Source of the DNA: JAMZMI01 sp039944535
Lineage (GTDB): Bacteria; Bacteroidota; Bacteroidia; Cytophagales; Cyclobacteriaceae
Assembly (NCBI GenBank): GCA_039944535.1
Contig: JBDUYP010000013.1
Coordinates: 1-64,000, forward strand
Length of the DNA: 64,000 nt
Direction of reading: 5' to 3'
In this document: one piece after another, positions 43,787-52,469 of the stretch
Position numbering within the stretch: position 1 is the stretch's first letter
Layout of the letters: each line of letters starts with the position of its first letter
Translations under genes and position numbers: made by a program
Notes under the pieces: generated by a model
Seen by the model: only the letters and a program-made list of their open reading frames with translations
Told to the model about the DNA's origin: nothing
Database searches by the model: none

Positions 43787-45214
43787 TCAGCTGATATCGT
43801 CCTCATCCTGAGGAATTTCATAAGGGAAATTAAAGAGGTGATTTTCTTTTATTGCTTCAGCAACTCTGTTGGGTACATGCTGTTCCCAGCCCGTATCTCC
43901 TTGTTCTATCATACCAAGCACACTGTCCGAGATAATTTGCAGGTACTCTTGTTTTGCTCCGTGTACGTCGGCAATCTTATCATTAGCCAGGAGGTACTCG
44001 AATAAATGTTTGAGATGATCCGAAGGCTGAAATTCATTTATCGTTTTCAATTCATCTCCGTCTTTTTCCTGAACCGGATAGACATAGAGTTTTACGTTGC
44101 TACCAAATAGCCTTGAGAAGGACTCCAAAATCCCTCCATTGAGATTGTCATAATATGCTTCGTCAAAAATCCTTACCAGGTTGTTGTAGCCAAGCACGAT
44201 TCCGATTTTCCTCTGACGGGTAAACTTGGATAGGTAAGCCGCGATTTTATAGTGCTCCTGATAGTTGGAGATCATTACATTTTGCCCGAGGGAACAAAGC
44301 AAATCTACCCGATCAAGAAAGTCTGTTTCATCTACTTCACCACCAAGTGTCAGATCATTTAGTGTGATTTCAACAATAGGGAGGATGTTTTTGATCTCAA
44401 CGTCTTTTTCTTTTCGGAATGCCCTCATTCCGGTCAGCATCATATCGACGTTGACATGGGTTACCGGACGAAATCGGCCTCTCAGAACGAAAATATTCTT
44501 TTTGTACAGCACCTCAGAAGGCTGCATGACATTGCCGTCACGGTCAAACATGGTGGCATGAGTCAAACCATTTTTGACCAACTTCAGCGCCAGCAAGCGG
44601 TTATCCACGTGGTGAAAATCAGGACCCTCTATTCTGAAAAAGTCAATTTCCAGTCTGCTCGAATGAATATTGTCACTGAGAGCAGCAATGATGTCCTCCG
44701 GCTCATTGTTGCTGAAACAAGCGTGAATGAGGTTCACGCCGACCATACCGAGCACCTGTTGTTGTCTCAACGGGTCATTGTCCCTTAGCAAGACGTGAAT
44801 GACACAGTCATTGGGTTCGGATCCTGCATGCTTTTGAAACCTCAGCCCAACCCAACCATGACCTTCGTTTGTTCTTTTAAAGTTGAGCGTTTCTACTGTG
44901 TTGGCAAAAGCAAAGAAGTGAGACCGCTTGGCGCGCTGCGTAAGTCGCTGGGAGAGGAGTGAGTACTCGCGGTTGAGCATTTTTATCAGTTTCTCCTCGC
45001 ATACATATCGCTCACTCTTGCCATAAATGGCATCACTAAAGGTCATGTCGTATGCCGACATGGTCTTGGCTATAGTACCTGAAGCGGCTCCTGCTTTGAA
45101 AAACCAATCTGCTACTTCCTGACCGCCACCAATCTCTGCGATGGTGCCATATACCTTATCATCCAGGTTGAGAGAAAGTGCTTTCTCTTTTGTGGTGAGT
45201 TTTTTGAATTCCAT
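43787..45214 (-). CDS. Conserved protein of unknown function
   Basis: 475 residues, no signal peptide and no membrane helix. The N-terminal part (YGTIAEIGGGQEVADWFFKA, then GASGTIAKTMSAYDMTFSDA) is strikingly regular and looks strongly conserved, with no known catalytic motif. The middle is alpha/beta (VLGMVGVNLIHACF, THATMFDRDGNVMQPSEVLY). I believe close relatives exist across Bacteroidota and cyanobacteria under inconsistent or wrong database names, so no function is given. Single gene between two terminated transcripts. Confidence 0.75.
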   Translation of the reverse strand: MEFKKLTTKEKALSLNLDDKVYGTIAEIGGGQEVADWFFKAGAASGTIAKTMSAYDMTFSDAIYGKSERYVCEEKLIKMLNREYSLLSQRLTQRAKRSHFFAFANTVETLNFKRTNEGHGWVGLRFQKHAGSEPNDCVIHVLLRDNDPLRQQQVLGMVGVNLIHACFSNNEPEDIIAALSDNIHSSRLEIDFFRIEGPDFHHVDNRLLALKLVKNGLTHATMFDRDGNVMQPSEVLYKKNIFVLRGRFRPVTHVNVDMMLTGMRAFRKEKDVEIKNILPIVEITLNDLTLGGEVDETDFLDRVDLLCSLGQNVMISNYQEHYKIAAYLSKFTRQRKIGIVLGYNNLVRIFDEAYYDNLNGGILESFSRLFGSNVKLYVYPVQEKDGDELKTINEFQPSDHLKHLFEYLLANDKIADVHGAKQEYLQIISDSVLGMIEQGDTGWEQHVPNRVAEAIKENHLFNFPYEIPQDEDDIS

Positions 45215-45290
45215 TGAGCCCTGCCTTTGTAGTTTTCATTAAAATTATGCGATAAACCAGTCTAAAGAAAGCTTGTTAAGGATTGATATA

Positions 45291-45320
45291 AAAAAAGTCT
45301 CACCACGGGGCGAGACTTTT
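45291..45320 (-). terminator. Intrinsic terminator of the acyl-CoA dehydrogenase gene
   Basis: Read on the minus strand: AAAAGTCTC, ten-base loop, GAGACTTTT followed by further T residues. It is 25 bases after the acyl-CoA dehydrogenase stop. Confidence 0.85.
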
Positions 45321-45345
45321 CGGATTTCAACAAACTAAATCTTTC

Positions 45346-47154
45346 TTATTTATATAGAGAATAAGGAAATTTATTCTCTGCGATCATCCTTTCAGCAATA
45401 GCTGCTCTCAGGTTTCTTGTATTTACCGGATTTGCTTTTGTGAATCGTTTCATTCCCATCAACATCACTTTAAGTTCATCACCATCAGTGATGCAAGCCA
45501 CAGCCTCGTCACCATGATTTCTGATTTTCTGAATGGCCTCATGCATATACAGAGCCGTCATGTCAGCGTAAAGTTTAGCACCCTCTTCTCCATAAAGACC
45601 AATTAGTTTTTCAGTCCTTAGAATGGTTGACTCTACGGCATATATCTCGATCAGCATGTCAGCGATGTGCATCAGTATTTCTTGCTCATCGTTGAGTTTA
45701 GGGCCAAATGTCTCCGCGGCTTTTCCTGCTACCATCAGAGCAGCTTTTTTCAATTTCTTAAGCACTTCTTTTTCCTCAGCCAATGGTTGACTCAGGTCAG
45801 GCATGTCAAAAGAAGGCACAGAGGTCAACTCTTTGGCAACAGTCATTGCTGGTTCTAGTAGGTCAAGCTCACCTTTCATGGCACGCTTAAACATCATACC
45901 TACCAAAAGCATGCGGTTGATTTCATTTGTTCCTTCGTAAATTCTTGTAATACGCGCATCGCGATAAGCTCTAGCCATAGGGGCTTCTTCAGAGAAGCCC
46001 ATGCCACCGTAAACCTGAACGCCCTCATCCACCACATAGTCCAATGTCTCAGAACCGATGATTTTGATGATGGCACATTCTATAGAGAATTGCTCTAATG
46101 CCTTCAATTTGGCTTTACTTGAGTCCATGCCTTCAGCTATTAGTGCTTCTATTCGGTCATCTATATTTTGTCCGGCTCTATATGAAGCAGATTCTACGGC
46201 ATAAGTCTTAGCTGCCATGTTGGCAAGCTTTTGCTGAATAGCACCAAAGCTTGAGATCGAAACATCAAATTGTTTTCTTTCATTGGCATAGTTGGTGGCC
46301 AGGCTCGCTATGGTTTTACAACCATTGATTACGCCACATCCAAGCTTGATTCGGCCTACATTTAAGACATTCACCGCTATTTTGAAACCATTTTCTCTTT
46401 CAGATAGCATGTTTTCAACAGGCACTTTGCAGTCGTTGAAAAAGACCTGACGCGTGGAAGATCCTTTGATCCCCAGTTTTTTCTCTTCGTCGTTCATGGT
46501 GATACCACCAAAAGTCTTTTCTACAAGAAAAGCCGTAAGGTTTTGATCGTCATCGATTTTGGCAAAAACGATGAAGATATCGGCAAAGCCAGCGTTGGAG
46601 ATCCACATCTTCTGCCCATTGATGAGGTAGTGTTTCCCATCATCGGTCAGTTTTGCTTTTGTTTTTCCACTGTTAGCATCCGACCCGGCATCTGGTTCAG
46701 TGAGACAGTAAGCTGCTTTCCACTCACCAGAGGCGAGTAGGGGCAGGTATTTTTGTTTTTGCTCTTCGGTACCGTAATAGAGAATCGGCAATGTGCCAAT
46801 ACCCGTATGGGCTCCATAGGCTGTAGAAAAAGAACCTGATGCGGCAATGATATCCGCCATGAGCATGCTGGTGTTGAAGTTCATGCCCAGGCCGCCGTAC
46901 TCTTCCGGTACTGCCACTCCAAGGAGCCCAAGCTCGCCGGCTTTGTTCATGAGTTCAGGCATGAGTCCTTCTTCCATTGTATCGATACGCTCTACGTTGG
47001 GGGTTATCTCCGTATCGATGAAGTCCTGTGTGGCAGCAGCCATCATTTTCTGTTCTTCAGAAAATTCTTCCGGAATGAAGATTTCGTTTGCTTCAGTTTC
47101 CCTAATGATAAATTCACCGCCTTTGATTGATGATTTTTCAGCTACTGCTTCCAT
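45346..47154 (-). CDS. Acyl-CoA dehydrogenase with C-terminal extension
   Basis: 602 residues, longer than the ~380-residue core family because of a ~190-residue helical C-terminal extension, as in very-long-chain-like and AidB-side members. Core motifs: YCLTEPDAGSDANSG (FAD/substrate), MWISNAGFADIFIV, VQVYGGMGFSEE, and the catalytic-loop region ITRIYEGTNEINRM. It introduces the 2,3-double bond of acyl-CoA in beta-oxidation with FAD. It is monocistronic. Two palindromic operators bracket its promoter, so it is probably repressed until an acyl signal is present. Confidence 0.93.
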   Translation of the reverse strand: MEAVAEKSSIKGGEFIIRETEANEIFIPEEFSEEQKMMAAATQDFIDTEITPNVERIDTMEEGLMPELMNKAGELGLLGVAVPEEYGGLGMNFNTSMLMADIIAASGSFSTAYGAHTGIGTLPILYYGTEEQKQKYLPLLASGEWKAAYCLTEPDAGSDANSGKTKAKLTDDGKHYLINGQKMWISNAGFADIFIVFAKIDDDQNLTAFLVEKTFGGITMNDEEKKLGIKGSSTRQVFFNDCKVPVENMLSERENGFKIAVNVLNVGRIKLGCGVINGCKTIASLATNYANERKQFDVSISSFGAIQQKLANMAAKTYAVESASYRAGQNIDDRIEALIAEGMDSSKAKLKALEQFSIECAIIKIIGSETLDYVVDEGVQVYGGMGFSEEAPMARAYRDARITRIYEGTNEINRMLLVGMMFKRAMKGELDLLEPAMTVAKELTSVPSFDMPDLSQPLAEEKEVLKKLKKAALMVAGKAAETFGPKLNDEQEILMHIADMLIEIYAVESTILRTEKLIGLYGEEGAKLYADMTALYMHEAIQKIRNHGDEAVACITDGDELKVMLMGMKRFTKANPVNTRNLRAAIAERMIAENKFPYSLYK

Positions 47155-47190
47155 GACTTAGTTATTTGAATCTGGTTTAATGTTAATATG

Positions 47191-47248
47191 GTATGCATGC
47201 ATACTAAATCCAAATATATAAATAATTTGTTATGCATGCATACTAAAT
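47191..47248. promoter_or_regulatory. Two copies of a TATGCATGCATA palindromic operator
   Basis: TATGCATGCATACTAAAT occurs at 47192-47209 and again at 47231-47248, 39 bp apart. The core is a perfect palindrome (first copy extended to GTATGCATGCATAC, 47191-47204). They flank the minus-strand -7 box, one near the start site and one over -33. The form suits a TetR-type acyl-CoA-responsive repressor, which is not encoded nearby. Confidence 0.7.
47211..47218 (-). promoter_or_regulatory. -7 box of the acyl-CoA dehydrogenase gene
   Basis: TATATTTG on the minus strand, lying exactly between the two palindromic operator copies, 56 bases before the ATG. Confidence 0.55.
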
Positions 47249-47290
47249 ACGAATATTTAAGAAATTAGATTCGATTAGCATTCACCCTTT

Positions 47291-47320
47291 ACAGTTCATC
47301 CTGATTTTTCTACAGTTCGG
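47291..47320 (+). promoter_or_regulatory. LytTR direct-repeat binding sites
   Basis: ACAGTTCAT (47291-47299) and ACAGTTCGG (47312-47320) both fit the LytTR consensus [TA][AC][CA]GTTN[AG][TG] at every position, with 21 bp between starts (12-bp gap), as for AgrA-type sites. A TAAGTTTC (47327-47334) just downstream may be the -7 box, so the second site would overlap the -33 region. Confidence 0.6.
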
Positions 47321-47356
47321 TAAGACTAAGTTTCTATAAACGGGCATTCCCACCAC

Positions 47357-47382
47357 TTTCGAATCATCAAAACGATTCGAAA
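47357..47382 (+). promoter_or_regulatory. Hairpin abutting the TonB receptor start codon
   Basis: TTTCGAATC, eight-base loop, GATTCGAAA: a perfect 9-bp inverted repeat whose last base is the A of the ATG. If it forms in the mRNA it would enclose the ribosome-binding region. Confidence 0.5.
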
Positions 47383-49529
47383 TGAAAATACTCTTACAAA
47401 CATACCTTTCAATTTTTCTAAGCTCCGTGGCGCTGGGCCAAACAGTGATAGAAGGAGTTGTCACAGATCAAACCGGAGAAGGGCTCATAGGAGCCAATGT
47501 ATATATCAAGGATACGTATGATGGAGCCACAACCAATGTAGATGGCCAGTTTCGCTTTGAGACCTTCGAAGAAGGTGAGCAAGTACTGGTCGTGAGCTTT
47601 GTGGGGTTTGAAACTCAGGGAATTCAAATCAGTCCAGGCGATTCTAAAAACTTCAACATAAGGTTGAAGGAGGCTTTCAACGCCATGGAGGCGGTAACTA
47701 TTTCGGCAGGGGCGTTTGAAGCTGGCGATGAGAGCAAGGCCGTGATTCTGAAAAGCCTGGACATTGCCATGACGGCAGGAGCTACGGCAGATATTCCTGC
47801 AGCACTCAATACTTTACCCGGAACGCAAAGAAACGGTGAGTCGGGAAGACTTTTCGTGAGAGGCGGTACGGCAGGAGAAACCAAAGTATTTGTAGATGGT
47901 ATGGAGTCTTCCGGTTTTTATGGAACAGGCGGGCCGGCTATTCCATCGAGAAGTCGATTTTCTCCTTTCCTTTTCAAAGGTACTTTTTTCAGCACGGGTG
48001 GATACAGTGCAGAGTATGGTCAGGCATTGTCTTCTGCATTGATCCTGAAAACATTGGACGTAGAACCTAAATCACAAGTAGATATCTCTTTGATGACTGT
48101 GGGAGTAGATGTGTCTGCTACCAAATCATGGGACAATCAGTCGTTTTACGGTAAGCTAGGCTACCTCAACCTAAACCCGTACAACAAAATCATCTCGCAG
48201 CGAGTGCATTGGAACCAGGGCACAGTGAGCCCAGACGCCACGCTTTCATATAAGAAAGACTTTGACAATGGAGCGAAGTTGAGAAGCATGGTCATGACCA
48301 GCACAAGTAGCTTTTCGCTGGAGCGAGAGACTAAGTTGAATGAACAGGGATATGATGCCATAGATGTTAGGAATGATTTTGCTTTCGCCACTATAAGCTA
48401 TGAAAGGCCAGTTGGTGAAACGGATATGTGGTATGTAGGCAGCTCCGTGACGCATAATTACGAAAGGACGCAGTTTAATCACCTGGGGTCAGCTTCGCCG
48501 GTGACTAATTATCACGCAAAGACCAAATACAACCATTCTTTCAGCGATCGTACTTTTTTGAACGCTGGAGTTGAGGTTTTTCATCGGGAATATAAAGAGC
48601 ACCTGAGTGATTCGGCAAGTAGAAGGAATTTAGGCTTTAACCAAACCAGGCCGGTGCTGTTTGCAGAGCTGGATCACTACATTTCTGAAAAGTGGATATT
48701 GAGAGGAGGCGTGCGTTCGGAATATGAGAGCTACATGAACTCCTTCAATTGGTCGCCGAGGGTTTCTTTGGCACACTCAATAGGAGAGCACAGCCAGGTG
48801 TCGGTTGCTACGGGGCTTTTTTGTCAGGATTCGGAAGAAGACTACCTGCGGTTTACGAACAACCTCGATCAGGAACGAGCGGCACATTACATTCTCAACT
48901 ATCAAAGAATCAAGAATGATCAGGTTTTCAGGATTGAGGGGTATCTGAAGGACTATTATAAGCTGGTGAAATACACCGATGCTTTTGACCCTGATACTTT
49001 CACCAATGAGGGAGATGGCTATGCATACGGAATGGATGTTTTCTGGAGAGACAGAACCGGCATCAAGTATTTCGACTATTGGGTGTCTTACTCATGGTTG
49101 AAATCCGAAAGAGATTTTCAAAACTTCCCTGAGGCGGCTGCACCGAGCTTTACTTCAGAACATAATCTTTCACTGGTGGTGAAAAGGTGGATGCCCAGAT
49201 TCAATGCGCAAGTAGGGGCGACTTATTCAGTGACATCAGGAAGACCTTACAATGATCCGGTAAAAACGGGCTTCAATCAAAGTACAACTCCGGTTTATCA
49301 GGACTTGAGCTACAATATGGCGTGGCTACCAAAACAAAACCTGATTCTCTACTTCTCTGCGAGCAATTTACTAGGACAGGAGCAGGTTTTCGGATACAAC
49401 TTTTCTAACACACCAAACACTGATGGACAATACTTGTCTGAGGCTGTAAAACTTCCTGCGAAGCGATTCATCTTCATTGGTTGCTTCATCACGATTGGTG
49501 GCAAAAACAATCAATTACAAAACCTTTAA
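47382..49529 (+). CDS. TonB-dependent receptor with carboxypeptidase-regulatory-like domain
   Basis: 715 residues. A signal peptide (to ALGQ) is followed by a carboxypeptidase-regulatory-like domain (~22-95; VIEGVVTDQTGEGLIGANVY). The plug (~115-230) has RLFVRGGTAGETKVFVDGME and YSAEYGQALSSALILKT, and a beta-barrel runs to the C-terminus. It is a short receptor by TonB standards and has no SusD neighbour, so it is more likely for iron chelates, metals or small compounds than for glycans. It is the first gene of an operon ending in a LytS/LytTR pair, with LytTR sites and a hairpin in front. Confidence 0.88.
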   Translation: MKILLQTYLSIFLSSVALGQTVIEGVVTDQTGEGLIGANVYIKDTYDGATTNVDGQFRFETFEEGEQVLVVSFVGFETQGIQISPGDSKNFNIRLKEAFNAMEAVTISAGAFEAGDESKAVILKSLDIAMTAGATADIPAALNTLPGTQRNGESGRLFVRGGTAGETKVFVDGMESSGFYGTGGPAIPSRSRFSPFLFKGTFFSTGGYSAEYGQALSSALILKTLDVEPKSQVDISLMTVGVDVSATKSWDNQSFYGKLGYLNLNPYNKIISQRVHWNQGTVSPDATLSYKKDFDNGAKLRSMVMTSTSSFSLERETKLNEQGYDAIDVRNDFAFATISYERPVGETDMWYVGSSVTHNYERTQFNHLGSASPVTNYHAKTKYNHSFSDRTFLNAGVEVFHREYKEHLSDSASRRNLGFNQTRPVLFAELDHYISEKWILRGGVRSEYESYMNSFNWSPRVSLAHSIGEHSQVSVATGLFCQDSEEDYLRFTNNLDQERAAHYILNYQRIKNDQVFRIEGYLKDYYKLVKYTDAFDPDTFTNEGDGYAYGMDVFWRDRTGIKYFDYWVSYSWLKSERDFQNFPEAAAPSFTSEHNLSLVVKRWMPRFNAQVGATYSVTSGRPYNDPVKTGFNQSTTPVYQDLSYNMAWLPKQNLILYFSASNLLGQEQVFGYNFSNTPNTDGQYLSEAVKLPAKRFIFIGCFITIGGKNNQLQNL

Positions 49530-49541
49530 ACAAACCATAAT

Positions 49542-49964
49542 ATGAAAAATCTATTAGCAATTGCATTCATCCTTTTTGGACTTGGCCAGGCCTGGTCTCA
49601 GGACAGTACTACACTGAAGGTAGTCGTGAAAAAATTTGACTCTGCACAGGGAACGGTGAAAATCGCGCTTTACAACTCAGAGGAGACATACATGGGCAAG
49701 GCCTTCATAGCAGGGTTCAAACCGGTTGATAATAAAAACGAAATGGAGCTAATGCTCGGGAAAATCCCGACAGGGAAATACGCCTTCTCCATATATCATG
49801 ACGAAAATGGAAATGATAAACTGGACACCAACTTGATTGGTATCCCAACTGAAGATTATGCTTTTTCTAATAATGCAGATGGACGATTTGGCCCTCCCAA
49901 TTATGAAGAGTGCGAGTTTGAAGTGAGCGGAACTGAATTAGTGCAAATCATAAATATCAATTGA
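49542..49964 (+). CDS. DUF2141 family exported protein
   Basis: 140 residues. The signal peptide (FILFGLGQAWSQ) precedes a compact beta domain with the DUF2141 hallmarks: GTVKIALYNSEE, GKYAFSIYHDENGNDKLDTN, and IPTEDYAFSNN. The family is small, periplasmic or surface-located, and of unknown function. It is encoded 12 bases after the TonB receptor and one base before the next gene, so clearly in the operon. Confidence 0.88.
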   Translation: MKNLLAIAFILFGLGQAWSQDSTTLKVVVKKFDSAQGTVKIALYNSEETYMGKAFIAGFKPVDNKNEMELMLGKIPTGKYAFSIYHDENGNDKLDTNLIGIPTEDYAFSNNADGRFGPPNYEECEFEVSGTELVQIININ

Positions 49965-49965
49965 A

Positions 49966-50598
49966 ATGAAGAATCTTATATATATCACATTGATACTTGT
50001 GTCAGTTACTGGTGTTGCTCAAAAAAGTAAATTCACCCGGGCGATATTGAAGGGGAAAGAGATGCTCAGCACAGCAGATACTGTTACGGCATTTATTTCG
50101 GCGGCAAACTACTTTGAGCGAATCAAACTCAATGAGCCTGACGAATGGCTACCGGCTTATTATCAGGCAAGGGCACTCACTGTTGTGGCCATGAAGGGAG
50201 ATAAAGAGAAGAAAGAGGAGGTTTTAAATACTGCCCTTGAGGTAGTACAAACTGCCCAGGTGATCGAAAGAAATTCAGAACTGGTGGCGCTGGAAGGCTA
50301 TGTGCAGATGCTGCGATTGACGGTAGATCCTGCCACCAGGGGACGAACGCTTTCTCCTGTTATTTTCAAATTGTTTGATGAAGCATTGCAGCTGGACCTT
50401 GATAACCCGAGAGCTATGATTTTCCTTGGACAGATGGAGTTTGGTACAGCCCAATTTTTTGGCTCGGGTACCGAAAAGGCATGCGGTTATATAGAAAAAG
50501 CAGCGGCGCTTTTCGAGGAGGAATCGGATGAGGACACTATATTGCCTATGTGGGGTGCTGAAGCACTGCCTTACTACCAAGAGAATTGTAATCAATGA
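49966..50598 (+). CDS. Exported TPR-like protein
   Basis: 210 residues. The signal peptide (MKNLIYITLILVSVTGVAQ) is followed by helical repeats of TPR type (AANYFERIKLNEPDEWLPAY, LDNPRAMIFLGQMEFGTAQF). No catalytic motif. The stop overlaps the kinase start by ATGA, so this gene is coupled to the two-component system behind it. A role as periplasmic scaffold of the TonB system is inferred from position only. Confidence 0.8.
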   Translation: MKNLIYITLILVSVTGVAQKSKFTRAILKGKEMLSTADTVTAFISAANYFERIKLNEPDEWLPAYYQARALTVVAMKGDKEKKEEVLNTALEVVQTAQVIERNSELVALEGYVQMLRLTVDPATRGRTLSPVIFKLFDEALQLDLDNPRAMIFLGQMEFGTAQFFGSGTEKACGYIEKAAALFEEESDEDTILPMWGAEALPYYQENCNQ

Positions 50599-51644
50599 AA
50601 TTTGCAACCAGAAACTGGAACGTAAAAAAGGAACTCATCCAAATCAGCCTGATTTTTTTCCTGGGAGGATTTATTCAGGAATTGATCTTTGATCCGAGTG
50701 ACCTCAAAACCTTGAAGTCCGCAATAAGTAGCATAGCACTGAATGGCTGCTTTTGGGTCGCGCTTTGGAAGGGAAGCGAATACCTTGTAGTTATTATCCA
50801 GTCTGCCGGCTTCTTATGGGTGGAGCAACCGTTCAAAACATTTCTGGTAGCTTTTTCATCTATCATATTTTTCACTGTAGGAATTATCACTCTTATTCTA
50901 TCTGTTTATATAATTTTTGTGCTGGGACATACTTGGCCAGAGTTTATCGATTCTTTGAGATGGGAGTATTATTTGCCGCCTCTTATTATGACGCTAATGA
51001 TCAATACATTTATGCACGGCAGGGCCTTTTTGCTTGAGTGGAAACAGGCCGCTGTAGAGGTGGAGAAATTTAAAAATGAAAGCCTAAAGTCACAATATGA
51101 GTCACTTAAGAATCAGGTTAACCCGCACTTTCTTTTCAATTCTTTGAACGCGTTGAGTTCGCTCGTTTATGACGATCAGGCGAAAGCCGTGGATTTTATC
51201 CGCAGGCTATCAAAAGTCTATCGATACGTGCTCGACAACAAAGACAAGGAGCTGGTGTCACTTGAGGAAGAAATAGCTTTTTTAGAGGATTATACTTTTC
51301 TGCAAAAGATAAGATTCGAAGATAACCTTCAAATCCAGATAGAGAAGACTTCTACGGAAGGGATGGTGCCGCCCATAGCTATTCAGATACTGATGGAAAA
51401 CGCCATTAAGCACAACATTGTGTCGGAGAATAAGCCATTGACCGTAAAGATCAAAATTGATCAGGATAAGTGTGTAGTGAGTAACAACGTGCAAGAAAAG
51501 TTGCACAAAGACTCAACAGGCATTGGGCTTAGTAACCTGAAGTCGCGTTATGCATACCTATCTGATCAGGAGGTAAAAGTGGAAAAAACTGAGGAGGCTT
51601 TTACCGTCACCTTGCCCATTTTAAAAATCGAATCAAACAAATGA
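50595..51644 (+). CDS. LytS-type sensor histidine kinase
   Basis: 349 residues. Four transmembrane helices (~12-135) precede the His_kinase (LytS/YehU) domain with phospho-acceptor His178 in NQVNPHFLFNSLNAL, the ATPase N-box ILMENAIKHNI and the G-box TGIGLSNLKSRY. No large extracellular domain is seen; sensing is probably within the membrane or through a partner such as the upstream receptor. It overlaps both neighbours by four bases (ATGA). Confidence 0.93.
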   Translation: MKFATRNWNVKKELIQISLIFFLGGFIQELIFDPSDLKTLKSAISSIALNGCFWVALWKGSEYLVVIIQSAGFLWVEQPFKTFLVAFSSIIFFTVGIITLILSVYIIFVLGHTWPEFIDSLRWEYYLPPLIMTLMINTFMHGRAFLLEWKQAAVEVEKFKNESLKSQYESLKNQVNPHFLFNSLNALSSLVYDDQAKAVDFIRRLSKVYRYVLDNKDKELVSLEEEIAFLEDYTFLQKIRFEDNLQIQIEKTSTEGMVPPIAIQILMENAIKHNIVSENKPLTVKIKIDQDKCVVSNNVQEKLHKDSTGIGLSNLKSRYAYLSDQEVKVEKTEEAFTVTLPILKIESNK

Positions 51645-52399
51645 AATACATCATCATAGAAGACGAACAATTGGCAGCCAAGCGATTGCGCCAGCTTATA
51701 GAAGAAATACGCCCAGACTATCAGTTTGTATCTAAGTTTGATTCCGTAGAAGGAGCCACCATATCCCTGCCAGCTTTGAAGTATGACCTTTTGTTTATGG
51801 ACATACAACTCGCAGACGGCAACTCGTTTGATATTTTTGATCAAATCACGGTCAAAGCACCCATTATTTTCACTACAGCGTATGACGAGTATGCGCTTAA
51901 AGCCTTTAAATCAAATAGCGTGGACTATTTGCTAAAGCCCATTGATGCCAATGAGTTGAAATCGGCCATTGAAAAGTTCGAGGAAAATCACAAACCGGCT
52001 GACAAACTTGAAAATCAGGCTCCAGATTTGAATGAATTGCTAAAATCGCTTCAGCCTAAGGGCAAAGAGCGTTTTGTCGTAAAAGTGGGTGAACACCTAA
52101 AAACAATAGATACAAAGGATGTGCAACTGATATTTAGTCAGGATAAGGCAACTTATCTTTTCACCAAAGAGGGTAGAAGGTATCTCATTGATTATACAGT
52201 GGATCGGGTAAAAGAACTACTATCACCAGATACATTTTTTCAGGTCTCTCGTAAGTTTATCATCAACCTACATTGCATCAAAGACATCATTGCCTTCACC
52301 AATTCTCGACTTGAAATTGTGGTGGAGCATTTTGAGGAGGAGCAGGTGATTGTGGCTCGTGAGCGAGTGAGCGATTTTAAGGAATGGTTGGATAGGTAG
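51641..52399 (+). CDS. LytTR-type response regulator
   Basis: 252 residues. The receiver has IIEDEQLA pocket, phospho-acceptor Asp54 in LLFMDIQLADG, Thr in IIFTTAYDEYALKAF and Lys in LLKPIDANEL. A linker precedes LytTR (~145-250; RFVVKVGEHLKTIDTKDV, FFQVSRKFIINLHCIKDI). It is the cognate regulator of the overlapping LytS-type kinase. Two perfect LytTR sites lie in front of the operon's first gene, so autoregulation is likely. Confidence 0.93.
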   Translation: MKYIIIEDEQLAAKRLRQLIEEIRPDYQFVSKFDSVEGATISLPALKYDLLFMDIQLADGNSFDIFDQITVKAPIIFTTAYDEYALKAFKSNSVDYLLKPIDANELKSAIEKFEENHKPADKLENQAPDLNELLKSLQPKGKERFVVKVGEHLKTIDTKDVQLIFSQDKATYLFTKEGRRYLIDYTVDRVKELLSPDTFFQVSRKFIINLHCIKDIIAFTNSRLEIVVEHFEEEQVIVARERVSDFKEWLDR

Positions 52400-52469
52400 A
52401 GAAACTGACCTGATCAGGAATGATGGTTTTCCTGCATGCTCCCATAAAGCGCTAACTAACCCGGTCAGT

